Shown piece by piece: positions 24,489-34,681 of a DNA stretch of 64,000 nt. The notes under the pieces are model-generated. The model was not told the origin of the DNA, searched no databases, and was given only the letters and a program-made list of their open reading frames with translations. This stretch comes from Acidobacteriota bacterium (lineage in GTDB: Bacteria; Acidobacteriota; Vicinamibacteria; Fen-336): positions 1 through 64,000 of the forward strand of contig JAJDNS010000152.1 in assembly GCA_022340585.1 (NCBI GenBank), read 5' to 3'. The position numbers and the translations under genes were made by a program. Each line of letters starts with the position of its first letter. The stretch's first letter is position 1.

Positions 24489-27164
24489 ATGCGCCTGAGC
24501 TCGACCCTCGTGATCGCCCTGCTGCTCCTTCCCGGGGCTGTTCCTCCGGCACTGGCGTCGAGGGTGAAGGTGGACACCACGGCCGCGGACAACGTCCACG
24601 GGCGGGTCTACCCGCCGCGGGTCTACGACACGGTGAGGCTGCAGGCCGAGCCCCCGCGCATCGACGGCCGCCTCGACGACGCAGCCTGGCTCGAGGGGGA
24701 GTGGGCCGGGGACTACACGCAGCAGATCCCCACCGAGGGCGCCGAGCCCTCGCACCCGACCGAGATCAAGATCCTCTACGACGACAGGAACGTCTACGTC
24801 GCCATTCGCGCCTACGACGACCCGGAGCAGATCCACAGGTACCCCGGCCGGCGGGACGCGTTCGGCGGAGACATCGTCGGAGTCTGCTTCGACAGCTACT
24901 TCGACAAGCGAACGGGCTTCGAGTTCGACCTCACCGCCGGGGGGAGCAAGATCGACCTGATCCTCGGGAACGAGGGCTGGGACACCACCTGGGACCCGGT
25001 CTGGTACGGCAAGGTGGGCATGGAGGAGGACGCCTGGACTGCGGAGTTCCGGATTCCCCTCTCTCAGCTCCGCTACGGTCCCCACGAGGAGCAGGTCTGG
25101 GGGCTGCACGCCTGGCGCTGGATTGCGCGCAACCAGGAAGAGAGCCAGTGGAACCTGATCCCGCGGAACAACACCGGGATCATGCACAACATCGGAGAGC
25201 TGCACGGCATCGAGAAGCTCCCGAAGAACCGCCGGATCGAGATCCTGCCCCACGTTCTCGGGGAGGTCGACTCCGCGAAGTTCACCGCCGAGAACCAGAA
25301 GGAGCGGACGATCGGCAACGCCTCCGCCGGCCTCGACGCCAAGGTGGGACTCAGCTCCAGCTTCACTCTCGATGCCACCGTGAATCCCGACTTCGGCCAG
25401 GTGGAGGCCGACCCGTCGATCATCAACCTCACGGCCTACGAGACCTTCTTCGAGGAGAAGCGCCCGTTCTTCCTCGAGGGCAAGAGCATCCTCGAGTTCG
25501 GCCTGGGCGAGGGGCACGGCTGGGGGGACATCCTCTACTACTCCCGCCGGATCGGGGCCCCGCCGTCGTTGCTTCCCGAGCTCGGGGAGGGGGAGTCCAC
25601 CGGGTCGCCCCCGGGCGCGACGACGATCCTGGACGCGCTGAAGGTCACCGGGAAGACCCGGGACGGCCTCTCGATCGGGGTGGTCCAGAGCCTGACGTCG
25701 CGGGAGACGGTGCTGATCGCCCGCGCCGGGCAGACCCGCCGGCAGGACGTGGAGCCCTACACGAACTACCTGGCGGCCCGGGTTCAGAAGGACTGGAACA
25801 AGGGCAACACCAGCCTCGGGGGCATGCTGACCTCGACCCGTCGCTGGATCGACGACCCGACCCTCGAGGTCCTGGCGACCAACGCGGTCACCGGTGGAGT
25901 CGACTTTACCCAGTTCTTCGCCAGCCGCTCGTGGGCCCTTCAAGCCAAGGGTGCCTTCAGCCAGGTGACGGGCGCGCCGGAGGCGATGCTCGACCTTCAG
26001 ACCAACGCGGTCCACTACTTCCAGCGCCCGGACGCGTCTCACCTCGGGGTGGACCCCAAGGCCACCTCCCTCGGGGGCCACGCCGGCTTCCTCAGCTTCG
26101 GCCGGTCCCGCACCAGCAAGTGGCGGATCGGGGACTCCCTTCGCTGGGTCTCGCCCGGGCTCGAGCTCAACGACCTCGGCTTCCTGCGCCAGGCCGACGT
26201 GATCGTCAACTCGTTCGAGGTCGGGTACGAAGACCCTGTACCCCGCGGGCCCTTTCGCCAGTGGAGCCTCTTCGGCGAACGGTCGGACGAGTGGGATTTC
26301 GGCGGGCTCCAGACCAACGGGTGGACGGGCCTCTCGGGAGAGGCGCACTTCCGGAACAAGTGGAGCGCGTCCGGGTCGGTGCGGGTCACCGACACCGCGG
26401 TGGACACCCGACTTCTCCGTGGCGGGCCCTCCATGAGGCTCAGCCCGTTCGTTCACCTGTCGCTGAGAGGGGAGAGCGATCCCTCGCGGCGCCTGATGGC
26501 CAGCGCCGGGGTCCACGCCCACACCTTCCAGGACGGTGACTCGAGCATCTTCAACTTCTTCCCCGGGTTGAGGATGCGCCTGACGAACCGGCTCTCCGTT
26601 TCCGCGGACTACGAGTACGGGCACCAGGTCGACGACCTGCAGTACGTGGACACCCCGGAATCCGTCGCCGGGGACCGATACGTTCTCGGGAACATCGCCC
26701 AGACGACCCACAGCCTCACGATCCGCGTGAACGTGAGCATCACCCCGGACCTCACGATCCAGTACTACGGGAGCCCGTTCGTCTCGTCGGGACGCTACAC
26801 GGCATTCCGGAAGGCCACCGACACCCTGGCCCCGGAGTACGACGACCGGTTCCACCTCTACGGCGCCGACGAGATCGCCCTCGACCCGGAGGCGAACGCC
26901 TATGTCGTCCAGGAGGCGGAAGGCGGCCCCGGCAGCCGCTTCTCCTTCGACAACCCGGACTTCAGCTTCCGGGAGTTCCGGTCCAACCTCGTGGCGCGGT
27001 GGGAGTACCGGCCGGGATCGGCAATCTACGTGGTCTGGTCCCAGGGGCGCACCAGCGAGAGCACCCTCTACGACGACTCGCTCGGGAACAACTACGACGA
27101 GCTCTGGCGGAGCAGGGCCCGCAACGTCTTCCTGGTCAAGCTGCAGCACTGGTTCTCGTTCTAG
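24489..27164 (+). CDS. DUF5916-type outer-membrane protein, larger paralogue
   Basis: An 891-residue protein with a signal peptide ([19 protein letters not shown]). The N-terminal sandwich (about 45-230) has [17 protein letters not shown] and [15 protein letters not shown], the same order as in the divergent gene. The shared motif appears as [16 protein letters not shown] and [12 protein letters not shown]. Many amphipathic strands follow, ending in Phe (LQHWFSF), as outer-membrane barrels often do. It is about 150 residues longer than the neighbour, mostly in the barrel part. Function unknown; a role in outer-membrane uptake or sensing is plausible. Confidence 0.82.
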   Translation: MRLSSTLVIALLLLPGAVPPALASRVKVDTTAADNVHGRVYPPRVYDTVRLQAEPPRIDGRLDDAAWLEGEWAGDYTQQIPTEGAEPSHPTEIKILYDDRNVYVAIRAYDDPEQIHRYPGRRDAFGGDIVGVCFDSYFDKRTGFEFDLTAGGSKIDLILGNEGWDTTWDPVWYGKVGMEEDAWTAEFRIPLSQLRYGPHEEQVWGLHAWRWIARNQEESQWNLIPRNNTGIMHNIGELHGIEKLPKNRRIEILPHVLGEVDSAKFTAENQKERTIGNASAGLDAKVGLSSSFTLDATVNPDFGQVEADPSIINLTAYETFFEEKRPFFLEGKSILEFGLGEGHGWGDILYYSRRIGAPPSLLPELGEGESTGSPPGATTILDALKVTGKTRDGLSIGVVQSLTSRETVLIARAGQTRRQDVEPYTNYLAARVQKDWNKGNTSLGGMLTSTRRWIDDPTLEVLATNAVTGGVDFTQFFASRSWALQAKGAFSQVTGAPEAMLDLQTNAVHYFQRPDASHLGVDPKATSLGGHAGFLSFGRSRTSKWRIGDSLRWVSPGLELNDLGFLRQADVIVNSFEVGYEDPVPRGPFRQWSLFGERSDEWDFGGLQTNGWTGLSGEAHFRNKWSASGSVRVTDTAVDTRLLRGGPSMRLSPFVHLSLRGESDPSRRLMASAGVHAHTFQDGDSSIFNFFPGLRMRLTNRLSVSADYEYGHQVDDLQYVDTPESVAGDRYVLGNIAQTTHSLTIRVNVSITPDLTIQYYGSPFVSSGRYTAFRKATDTLAPEYDDRFHLYGADEIALDPEANAYVVQEAEGGPGSRFSFDNPDFSFREFRSNLVARWEYRPGSAIYVVWSQGRTSESTLYDDSLGNNYDELWRSRARNVFLVKLQHWFSF

Positions 27165-27203
27165 CTCGCGGGAGACGCTCGCGAAGCAAGGGCCCCGGGA
27201 TGA

Positions 27204-27212
27204 TGCTAGGCT
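27204..27212 (+). promoter_or_regulatory. Extended -10 box TGCTAGGCT before the GH15 gene
   Basis: The box ends 7 nt before the ATG at 27220, so the transcript would be leaderless. No Shine-Dalgarno sequence is present. Confidence 0.45.
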
Positions 27213-27219
27213 GACCCGC

Positions 27220-29025
27220 ATGGCCTACCAGCCCATCGAGGACTACGGGGTCGTCGGCGATCTCCAGACGGTGGCCCTCGTCGGCAAGAACGGGTCTATC
27301 GACTGGATGTGCTACCCGCACGTCGACTCGCCGAGCGTCTTCGCCGCGATTCTCGACGACGAGAAGGGCGGGCGGTTCCAGATCGCCCCGACCCGGGGCG
27401 ACGTCAACCGCAAGCAGATGTACCTCCCGGACACCAACGTCCTCCTGACCCGGTTCCTGTCGCCGGACGGCGTGGCGGAGGTGACGGACTACATGCCGGT
27501 GGGGGAGGCGGTGGGGACCCACGGACACCACCAGCTCATCCGGAGCGTCGCCACGGTGCGGGGCTCGATGCGGCTCCGGGTCACCTGCCACCCCGCCTTC
27601 GACTATGCCCGGTCCGAGCACAGGGTCGAAACCCGTCCCGAGGGGGCCTGCTTTCACGCCGACGGCCTGAGCCTCGCCCTCACCGCGACGACTCCGCTGC
27701 GCGCCGAGGGGCCGGCGGCGGTGGCGGAATTCGAGCTCCGAGAGGGGGAGCGGACCACCTTCGTGCTCTCCGGGCTCGAGAGGCAGGAGGGATGCCCGCG
27801 GCCCATCTCGGAGGAGGAGGCGGACGAGGCCTTCCAGGCGACGCTCGACTTCTGGCAGCGCTGGCTGGCCCAGGGTGACTACCGAGGACGCTGGCGCGAG
27901 ATGGTCCACCGCTCCGCCCTCGCTCTCAAGCTCCTGACCTACGAGCCCACCGGGGCGATCGTGGCCGCTCCCACCTGCAGCCTGCCCGCCCCCATCGGGG
28001 GGGGGCGCAACTGGGACTATCGCTACACCTGGGTCCGGGACGCCAGCTTCACCCTCTACGGTCTGATGCGGATCGGCTTCACCGAGGAGGCCGGAGGATT
28101 CATGCGCTGGCTCGGCGCCCGGGTCCAGGAGACGGGCCAGGAAGGGGCCCTGCAGGTCATGTACTCGGTCGACGGGCGACACGAGCTGACCGAGCACACC
28201 CTCGACCACCTCGAGGGGTACCGTGGCTCCCGGCCGGTCCGGATCGGCAACGCCGCCCACGACCAGCGTCAGCTCGACATCTACGGCGAGCTCCTGGACG
28301 CGGTCTACCTCTTCAACAAGCACGCCACCCCCTTGGGCTACGACGCGTGGGTCAAGATCCGCCGGATCCTGAACCACGTGTGCGACGTCTGGTCGGAGCC
28401 CGACGAGGGGATCTGGGAGGTCCGCAGTGGCCGGCAGCACTTCGTCTACTCCAAGCTCATGTGCTGGGTGGCTCTCGACCGGGGGCTGAGGCTGGCGGAC
28501 AAGCGTTCCTTCCCTGCGGACCACCAGCGGTGGCTGACCGCCCGCGACGCCATCTACGAGGAGATCATGACGCGGGGCTGGAGCGAGAAGCGCCAGGCCT
28601 TCGTCCAGGCCTATGGCAGCGAGACCCTCGATGCCGCCAACCTCATCATGCCCCTCGTGTTCTTCGTGTCCCCAACCGACCCGCGCTTCCTGTCCACCCT
28701 GGACGCGATCCAGCGCGACCTGACCTCGGGCAGCCTCGTGCACCGGTACGACGTCGAGCGGTCGCCGGACGGCCTCGAGGGCGAGGAGGGGACCTTCAGC
28801 ATGTGCACCTTCTGGCTGGTGGAAGCCCTTACCCGCGCCGGCCGCCTCCCCGAGGCCCGCCTGGTATTCGAGAGGATGCTCGGCTATGCCAACCACCTGG
28901 GCCTGTACGCGGAGCAGGTGGGCTCCTCGGGGGAGGCGGTGGGCAACTTCCCGCAGGCCTTCACCCACCTCGGGCTGATCAGCGCCGCCTTCAACCTCGA
29001 CCGCGCCCTGAGCGGTCCCCGATAG
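27220..29025 (+). CDS. Glycoside hydrolase family 15 protein (glucoamylase or trehalase type)
   Basis: A 601-residue cytoplasmic protein. The N-terminus [25 protein letters not shown] and the (alpha/alpha)6 domain motif [23 protein letters not shown] are characteristic of bacterial GH15 enzymes. Catalytic Glu candidates lie in GIWEVRSG and [36 protein letters not shown]-type sequence closes the fold. The family hydrolyses alpha-glucosidic bonds; trehalase activity is documented for actinobacterial and archaeal members. Only 7 bp separate it from a cation antiporter and a channel gene, which hints at osmotic use of trehalose or glycogen. The substrate is not determined. Confidence 0.92.
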   Translation: MAYQPIEDYGVVGDLQTVALVGKNGSIDWMCYPHVDSPSVFAAILDDEKGGRFQIAPTRGDVNRKQMYLPDTNVLLTRFLSPDGVAEVTDYMPVGEAVGTHGHHQLIRSVATVRGSMRLRVTCHPAFDYARSEHRVETRPEGACFHADGLSLALTATTPLRAEGPAAVAEFELREGERTTFVLSGLERQEGCPRPISEEEADEAFQATLDFWQRWLAQGDYRGRWREMVHRSALALKLLTYEPTGAIVAAPTCSLPAPIGGGRNWDYRYTWVRDASFTLYGLMRIGFTEEAGGFMRWLGARVQETGQEGALQVMYSVDGRHELTEHTLDHLEGYRGSRPVRIGNAAHDQRQLDIYGELLDAVYLFNKHATPLGYDAWVKIRRILNHVCDVWSEPDEGIWEVRSGRQHFVYSKLMCWVALDRGLRLADKRSFPADHQRWLTARDAIYEEIMTRGWSEKRQAFVQAYGSETLDAANLIMPLVFFVSPTDPRFLSTLDAIQRDLTSGSLVHRYDVERSPDGLEGEEGTFSMCTFWLVEALTRAGRLPEARLVFERMLGYANHLGLYAEQVGSSGEAVGNFPQAFTHLGLISAAFNLDRALSGPR

Positions 29026-29032
29026 GTTTCCC

Positions 29033-30892
29033 TTGGATCACGAACAACAGGTTCTCGTCGGTCTCGCCGGCATCGCCGTCCTCGGAGTCGGGGCTCAGTG
29101 GCTCGCGTGGCGTCTGCGCCTGCCCTCCATCCTGCTGCTCCTCGCCGTCGGCTTCCTGGCCGGCCCGGTCACCGGCTTTCTCGACCCCGACGCGCTCTTC
29201 GGCGAGCTCCTCTTTCCCCTCGTCTCTCTCTCGGTCGGGCTGATCCTGTTCGAAGGCGGACTCAGCCTCCGGGCCCGGGACCTGCGGGCCATGGGCGCCT
29301 CGGTGTGGAGCCTGGTGACGGTCGGCGCCGCCGTCACCTGGGCGCTGGCGACGTGGGCGGCCCAGCACATGCTCGGGATGGAGTCGGGGACCGCGCTCCT
29401 GCTCGGCGCGATCCTGGTGGTCACCGGCCCCACGGTGGTCGGACCGCTCCTGCGCCACGTGCGCCCGGTGGGGACGGTGGCCAGCGTCGCCCACTGGGAA
29501 GGGATCGTCATCGACCCCATCGGCGCCGCTCTCGCTGTTCTCGTCTACGAGGCACTGCCGTCTGTGTCCAGCGCCGGGTTCGACGAGACGGCGCGGGTGA
29601 TGGGCCTCCACATGCTGTACACGATCGGGGTGGGGGCCCTGGTCGGTGGCGTTGGGGCGATCGTCACCGTTGTCCTTCTCCGTCGCTTCTGGGTGCCCGA
29701 TTTCCTGCAGAGCCCGGTCCTGCTCATGCTGGTGGCCGGGGCCTTCACCGCCTCCAACCTGCTCCAGGACGAGTCGGGACTGTTCACCGTCACCCTGATG
29801 GGCGTCTTCCTGGCCAATCAACGGCTGGTCCCGGTCAAGCACATCGTGGAGTTCAAGGAAAACCTCCGAGTCCTCCTCATCGCCTCACTCTTCATACTGC
29901 TGGCGGCGCGGGTGAGCCCGGACGATTTCCGCGCGCTGGGCTGGCGGGGGCCCGCCTTTGTCGTCTTCCTGATCGTGGTCGTCCGGCCGGCGGCGGTCCT
30001 CGTGTCCACGATAGGATCGAGCCTGAGCCGTAACGAGCGAGTGTTCCTCGCGTGGCTGGCCCCCCGGGGGATCGTGGCCGCGTCGGTGGCGTCGGTCTTT
30101 GCTTTGCGCATGGGAGAGTCGGGCGGAGGGCTGGTCCCCGCCACCTTCCTGGTGATCGTGGGGACGGTGATGGTCTACGGCCTGACCGCGCCACCGCTGG
30201 CCCGTCGACTGGGGCTCTCCAACCCGGACCCCCAGGGTGTGGTATTCGCCAGCGCCCACCCCGGGGCCCGGGCCATTGCCGCCGGGGTGAGGGCTGCCGG
30301 GTTCCCGGTTCTAATGATCGACAACAATCGGGGCAACATCAACGCCGCTCGGATGGAAGGACTGCCCACCGCCTACGCCAGCATCCTCTCCGAGCACGCC
30401 CTCGACGCGGCGGAGGAGGGAGGGCTCGGACGCCTCCTGGCCGTGACCGCCGACGACGACGTGAACGTCCTGGCCACGCTCCACTTCCGCGAGCTGTTTG
30501 GCCGCGCCGGGGTCTATCAGCTGCCCTCTCTCCAGGAGGACAACCCTCGGGTGGCCGGGGCCCCGCCGCACCTGCGCGGGCGGAACCTGTTCTCTCCGGG
30601 GGCGACCTACGATGCGCTGGATCAGCGCTTCGCCGAGGGACAGGTGGTCAAGGCCACGAAGCTGAGCCAGGAGTTCGACTACAAGGCGTTCCGCGGCCGC
30701 TACGGAGAGGACGCGCTGGTGCTGTTCATCGTCACCGAGTCCGCCTCCCTCCTGGTCTGCACCGCCGACAAGGCCCCGTCCCCCAAGCCGGGACAGACCC
30801 TGATCTGCCTGGTGGACCCGCGCCTTGCGGCGTCGGTAGAACGGGCCGAACAGGCGCCGGTTGAGGATGCCGGCGAGGAGACGGCGGTGTGA
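29033..30892 (+). CDS. CPA-type cation/proton antiporter with C-terminal nucleotide-binding domain
   Basis: A 619-residue protein. Twelve or so transmembrane helices (about 1-395) include LILFEGGLSL, LLLGAILVVTGPTVVGPLL and HWEGIVIDPIGA, typical of NhaP/CPA1 exchangers. The C-terminal 200 residues begin with VVFASAHPGARAIAAGVRAAGFPVLMIDNNRGNINAA, a Rossmann-like RCK/TrkA-N fold that could bind NAD(H) or nucleotides and gate transport. The start is a TTG at 29033, the only reasonable initiator close to the first helix; the site is weak. Its stop overlaps the next start (GTGTGA). Confidence 0.88.
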   Translation: MDHEQQVLVGLAGIAVLGVGAQWLAWRLRLPSILLLLAVGFLAGPVTGFLDPDALFGELLFPLVSLSVGLILFEGGLSLRARDLRAMGASVWSLVTVGAAVTWALATWAAQHMLGMESGTALLLGAILVVTGPTVVGPLLRHVRPVGTVASVAHWEGIVIDPIGAALAVLVYEALPSVSSAGFDETARVMGLHMLYTIGVGALVGGVGAIVTVVLLRRFWVPDFLQSPVLLMLVAGAFTASNLLQDESGLFTVTLMGVFLANQRLVPVKHIVEFKENLRVLLIASLFILLAARVSPDDFRALGWRGPAFVVFLIVVVRPAAVLVSTIGSSLSRNERVFLAWLAPRGIVAASVASVFALRMGESGGGLVPATFLVIVGTVMVYGLTAPPLARRLGLSNPDPQGVVFASAHPGARAIAAGVRAAGFPVLMIDNNRGNINAARMEGLPTAYASILSEHALDAAEEGGLGRLLAVTADDDVNVLATLHFRELFGRAGVYQLPSLQEDNPRVAGAPPHLRGRNLFSPGATYDALDQRFAEGQVVKATKLSQEFDYKAFRGRYGEDALVLFIVTESASLLVCTADKAPSPKPGQTLICLVDPRLAASVERAEQAPVEDAGEETAV

Positions 30893-31755
30893 GCGGCTTC
30901 GCCGAGGGTCTCGATCGGACCTTCTTCACCGTTGGCGGGACGCGGGTCACCCTCGGGGGCCTGCTGCTCCTGTTCCTCATTTCCGCGGCCACCCTGGGTC
31001 TCTCCTGGCTGCTGCAGCGCTTCATCGCCCGCGCCGCCCGCGTCATCGGGGCCCGTCCCGGGCCGGTGGCCGTCTTCCAGCGCCTGACCCACTATGTGGT
31101 GCTGGCGGTGGGTCTGGGGGTGGCGCTCGACACGCTGGGCATCAACCTCGGGGCGCTCTTCGCGGCGGGGGCGATCTTCGCCATCGGCCTCGGCTTCGCG
31201 ATGCAGAACATCGCCCAGAACTTCGTCTCGGGGGTGATCCTCCTCCTCGAGCAGAGCATCAAGCCCGGGGACGTGATGGAGGTGGAGGGGCGGTTCGTGC
31301 GGGTGAGGGAGATGGGGATCCGGGCCACGATCGCGCGGACCCTCGACGACGAGGAGATCATCATCCCCAACGCCACCATCGTGCAGTCGACGGTAAAGAA
31401 CTACACCCTCAAGGACTCGATCTACCGCCTCCGGGCCACGGTGGGAGTGGTCTACGGTTCGGACATGGCCCTCGTGAAGCAGACGCTGCAGCGGGTAGCG
31501 GTGTCGATGTCGTGGCGCAACCAGACCAAGGACCCCCTGGTGTTCCTGAACGAGTTCGGCGACTCGGCGGTGGTGTTCGAGGTCTCGGTCTGGATCGACG
31601 ACCCGTGGGTCCTGCGGCGGGCCCGCTCCGACCTGAACGAGGCCATCTGGTGGGCTTTCAAGGAGAAGGGGATCGTGATCGCCTTCCCTCAGCTGGACGT
31701 CCACCTCGACCGCGAGGCACTCGAGGCGATCCGGCGCGCCTCCGACGACGCTTGA
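30889..31755 (+). CDS. MscS-family small-conductance mechanosensitive channel
   Basis: A 288-residue channel protein. Three N-terminal helices lead into the pore motif AAGAIFAIGLGFAMQNIAQNFVSG, followed by the beta domain (IKPGDVMEVEGRFVRVREMGIRATIARTLDDEEIIIPNATI) and a cytoplasmic cage domain. It opens on membrane tension to release solutes during hypo-osmotic shock. It starts with GTG overlapping the antiporter stop, so the GH15, antiporter and MscS genes form one operon. Length is normal for MscS. Confidence 0.95.
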   Translation: MSGFAEGLDRTFFTVGGTRVTLGGLLLLFLISAATLGLSWLLQRFIARAARVIGARPGPVAVFQRLTHYVVLAVGLGVALDTLGINLGALFAAGAIFAIGLGFAMQNIAQNFVSGVILLLEQSIKPGDVMEVEGRFVRVREMGIRATIARTLDDEEIIIPNATIVQSTVKNYTLKDSIYRLRATVGVVYGSDMALVKQTLQRVAVSMSWRNQTKDPLVFLNEFGDSAVVFEVSVWIDDPWVLRRARSDLNEAIWWAFKEKGIVIAFPQLDVHLDREALEAIRRASDDA

Positions 31756-31779
31756 GGCCCGTGGTCGCATCGGGTCTGG

Positions 31780-31788
31780 TGCTAGAAT
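31780..31788 (+). promoter_or_regulatory. Extended -10 box TGCTAGAAT before the TPR kinase
   Basis: Same nine bases as on the minus strand at 10063-10071. The leader to the ATG at 31847 would be about 50 nt and contains a Shine-Dalgarno sequence. Confidence 0.5.
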
Positions 31789-31846
31789 CGCCCCTTCGAA
31801 CCACCAGCCAGGCCACGACTCGAACGCCACCGAGATGGGGAGGCCC

Positions 31847-34000
31847 ATGATCGGAACGACGATCTCGCACTACCGGATCCTCGAGAAGCTCGGGGAAGGG
31901 GGCATGGGCGAGGTCTACTGTGCGGAGGACACCACGCTGGGTCGGAAGGTGGCCTTGAAGGTCCTGCCCCGGGAAATGGCGCAGAAGCCCGATCGCCTGC
32001 AGCGCTTCCGCCGCGAGGCCCGGGCCGTGGCCGCGCTCAACCACCCCAACATCGTCACCATCTACGCCGTCGAGGAGGTGGACGGGGTGCCGTTCCTCAC
32101 CATGGAGCTGGTCGAGGGCGAGTCTCTCCAGTCACGCGTGACCCACGGCGGCCTGCCCCTGGAGAAGATCCTCGAGGTGGCGGGCCCCCTCGCGGAGGCC
32201 CTCGCCGCCGCCCACGAGCGGGGCATCACCCACCGGGATCTGAAGCCGGCCAACATCATGTTCGACCGGGAGGGACGCCCCAAGGTCCTCGACTTCGGCC
32301 TGGCCAAGCTGCACGAGGACTCGAGCCCCGGCGACGACGAGCCCACCGCCGTCCCCCCATCCGACCTGACGCAGGCCGGCGCCGTCCTCGGGACGCTGCC
32401 CTACATGTCGCCGGAGCAGGTCCAGGGCCGACCCGCGGACCACCGCTCCGATGTGTTCTCCCTCGGCGCCATCCTGTACGAGCTGGCCACCGGCGAGCGC
32501 CCGTTCCGGGGTGAGACCTCTGCGGACCTGATCTCCTCGATCCTCCGGGACCGGCCCCGGGAGCTGACCGAGCTTCGGGCAGACATCCCCGACCACCTCG
32601 GGCGCATCGTCCGGCGGTGCCTGGACAAGGACCCGGCCCGACGCTACCAGACGGGCCGGGACCTCCAGATCGAGCTCGAAGACCTGGGTGCCCAGGGCAA
32701 GTCGGGGGCAAAGCGCGGTGCGTCCGTGGCCGTTCTGCCCTTCGCCGATATGAGCGCGGAGAAGGACCAGGACTACTTCTGCGAGGGTATCGCCGAAGAG
32801 CTGATCAACGGCCTCGGACGGATCGAGAACCTGCGCGTGGCCTCCCGCACGTCGTCGTTCCAGTTCAAGGGGACCGCCCTGGACGTGCGCGAGATCGGCC
32901 GCCGCCTCGACGTGAGCACCGTGCTCGAGGGAAGCGTGCGCAAGGCCGGCGACCGCCTGCGGATCACCGCCCAGCTGGCCAACGTCGACGACGGATACCG
33001 CCTGTGGTCGGACCGCTACGACCGGGAGATGAAGGACGTCTTCGCCATCCAGGACGAGATTGCCGAGAGCATCGTGGCCGCCCTCGAGGTGACGCTGAGC
33101 CCCAAGGAGCGGCGGGCGCTGCAGAACGTGGCCACGCGCGACGTCGAGGCCTACGAGTACTACCTCCGGGGGCGCAAGTTCTTCTACCAGATGAACGAGA
33201 AGGCCTTCGAGTTCTCGCGGCAGATGTACGGTCGCGCCATCGAGATCGACCCGGCCTATGCTCTGGCCTACACCGGGATCGCCGACTGCTGCTCGTTCCT
33301 CTATCAGTACGCCGACAGCAGCGAGGCCAACCTGAAGGGGGCGGAGCAGGCGAGCCGGAAGGCACTCGACCTCGACCCGGACCTGGCCGAGGCCCACGCG
33401 TCCCGGGGGCTCGCCCTCTCGCTCGGAGGAACCTTCGAGGAGGCCGAGGCGGAGTTCGAGGAAGCCCTCCGGCGCGACCCGCGCCTCTACGAGGCCTACT
33501 ACTTCTACGGCCGGGCCTGTCTCGCCCACGGGAGGTACGACAAGGCGACGGAGCTGTTCGGTAAGGCCTGCGAGGTGCGCCCGGAGAGCTACGAAGCCCC
33601 GAGCTTCCTGGAGCAGGCCCTGCGTGGACTCGGCGCTCCGCAGGAGAAGATCGAGCGCGCATCGCGGCGGACCGTGGAGCTCGTGGAGCGTCACGTGGAG
33701 CTCAACCCCGATGATGCGCGCGCCCTCTACCTGGGCGGCGGCTGCCTGCTCACCCTCGGCGATCGGGAGCGCGCCATGGAATGGGGGCGTCGGGCCCGGG
33801 CCATCGATCCTGGCGACCCGATGATCCTGTACAACGTGGCCTGCCTCTTCTCTCAGGCGGGCGAGTCCGAGCCCGCCATCGAGGCGCTCGAGGGCGCGGT
33901 CGACGCCGGCTTCGGTCACCGGGAGTGGATCGAGCACGACTCCGACTTCGATCCGGTGCGGGAGAGTCCCCGCTTCCAGAAGCTGCTGGCCCGCCTCTGA
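31847..34000 (+). CDS. Ser/Thr protein kinase with TolB-like and TPR domains
   Basis: A 717-residue soluble kinase. The catalytic domain (about 8-270) has LGEGGMGEVY, K38, HRDLKPAN (D121), DFG (139-141) and a SPE triplet in YMSPEQ. Then comes a TolB/FlgO-like nucleotide-cyclase-associated domain (about 282-415; SVAVLPFADMSAEKDQDYFCEGIAEELI) and TPR repeats (about 440-700; RAIEIDPAYALAYTGIADC, ALDLDPDLAEAHASRGLAL, AIDPGDPMILYNVACLF). No transmembrane helix. The ATG at 31847 follows GGGGAGG; an ATG at 31835 lies before that site. The domain order is common in Acidobacteriota. Substrate unknown. Confidence 0.93.
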   Translation: MIGTTISHYRILEKLGEGGMGEVYCAEDTTLGRKVALKVLPREMAQKPDRLQRFRREARAVAALNHPNIVTIYAVEEVDGVPFLTMELVEGESLQSRVTHGGLPLEKILEVAGPLAEALAAAHERGITHRDLKPANIMFDREGRPKVLDFGLAKLHEDSSPGDDEPTAVPPSDLTQAGAVLGTLPYMSPEQVQGRPADHRSDVFSLGAILYELATGERPFRGETSADLISSILRDRPRELTELRADIPDHLGRIVRRCLDKDPARRYQTGRDLQIELEDLGAQGKSGAKRGASVAVLPFADMSAEKDQDYFCEGIAEELINGLGRIENLRVASRTSSFQFKGTALDVREIGRRLDVSTVLEGSVRKAGDRLRITAQLANVDDGYRLWSDRYDREMKDVFAIQDEIAESIVAALEVTLSPKERRALQNVATRDVEAYEYYLRGRKFFYQMNEKAFEFSRQMYGRAIEIDPAYALAYTGIADCCSFLYQYADSSEANLKGAEQASRKALDLDPDLAEAHASRGLALSLGGTFEEAEAEFEEALRRDPRLYEAYYFYGRACLAHGRYDKATELFGKACEVRPESYEAPSFLEQALRGLGAPQEKIERASRRTVELVERHVELNPDDARALYLGGGCLLTLGDRERAMEWGRRARAIDPGDPMILYNVACLFSQAGESEPAIEALEGAVDAGFGHREWIEHDSDFDPVRESPRFQKLLARL

Positions 34001-34149
34001 GCCGGGGCCCGTCCCGTGGCCGAAGAGCCCGAGGAGGGGGCGTTCCACCTCTCGGACGTGGGCTCCAGGCTCCATTGTCTGTCCGCGCGATCGCCACTCC
34101 GGACCACAGGCTTGGGCGGGCCGGCGGATTCTCGCGGATCCGCGGACGC

Positions 34150-34551
34150 TCAGAAGTCCGGCAGGGGCTTCTTGTTCCAGGTGCGGCAGACCTGACGGTA
34201 CTCCTCGTCCAGGCCGTCGGCCGTCCGGAGGTTTCGCGCCTTCTCCTCCACGCCCTTGTGGAACAGTCCGAGCCCGAGAACGAGCGCGTTGGCGAGGAGT
34301 ACCAGAAGGAGGGCCGCGACGCCGTGCCGCCTGATGAGCACCAGCCCGGTGGCGAGCCCCGTGACCAGAAGGACGATCATGGCCAGGGCCAGATGCATCT
34401 CCATCCGGGCCAGCTCCTTGAAACGCTCCAGGTCGGCGGTGCTCCGGATGGCGGGGGTGCCCTCCAGGAACCGGATGACCTGGGCGCGCGACCAGAGAGA
34501 CACCGCAGCCGCGACCACGTAGATGGCACCGAAGAAGACCCAGAGAGTCAT
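34150..34551 (-). CDS. Small membrane protein of unknown function
   Basis: A 133-residue protein with three predicted transmembrane helices (LWVFFGAIYVVAAAVSLW; LALAMIVLLVTGLATGLVLI; GVAALLLVLLANALVLGLGLF) and a charged soluble tail ending KPLPDF. The ATG at 34551 has AGGAGGGG about 10 nt upstream, and an extended -10 box (GGCTAGAAT, 34602-34610) is further up. I do not recognise a family. Confidence 0.75.
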   Translation of the reverse strand: MTLWVFFGAIYVVAAAVSLWSRAQVIRFLEGTPAIRSTADLERFKELARMEMHLALAMIVLLVTGLATGLVLIRRHGVAALLLVLLANALVLGLGLFHKGVEEKARNLRTADGLDEEYRQVCRTWNKKPLPDF

Positions 34552-34601
34552 TGGCCCGCCCCTCCTGCGCCCCTTGAACACCTGGGTGAGGCTGCGGATG
34601 C

Positions 34602-34610
34602 ATTCTAGCC
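34602..34610 (-). promoter_or_regulatory. -10 box GGCTAGAAT of the small membrane protein gene
   Basis: TAGAAT on the minus strand, about 50 nt before the start codon at 34551, in a leader that carries a Shine-Dalgarno sequence. Confidence 0.4.
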
Positions 34611-34681
34611 GCGTTGCGCCGGGCCTGAGGGAAGGAACCCCAGGCCGCGGCTTCGGTCCCCCTCGGCTGAAGCCGAGACGG

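Noticed and set aside
24264-27221. 985-codon minus-strand frame opposite the larger DUF5916-type gene
   Set aside because: Third-position GC bias and clear homology lie on the plus strand; the minus product has no recognisable domain.
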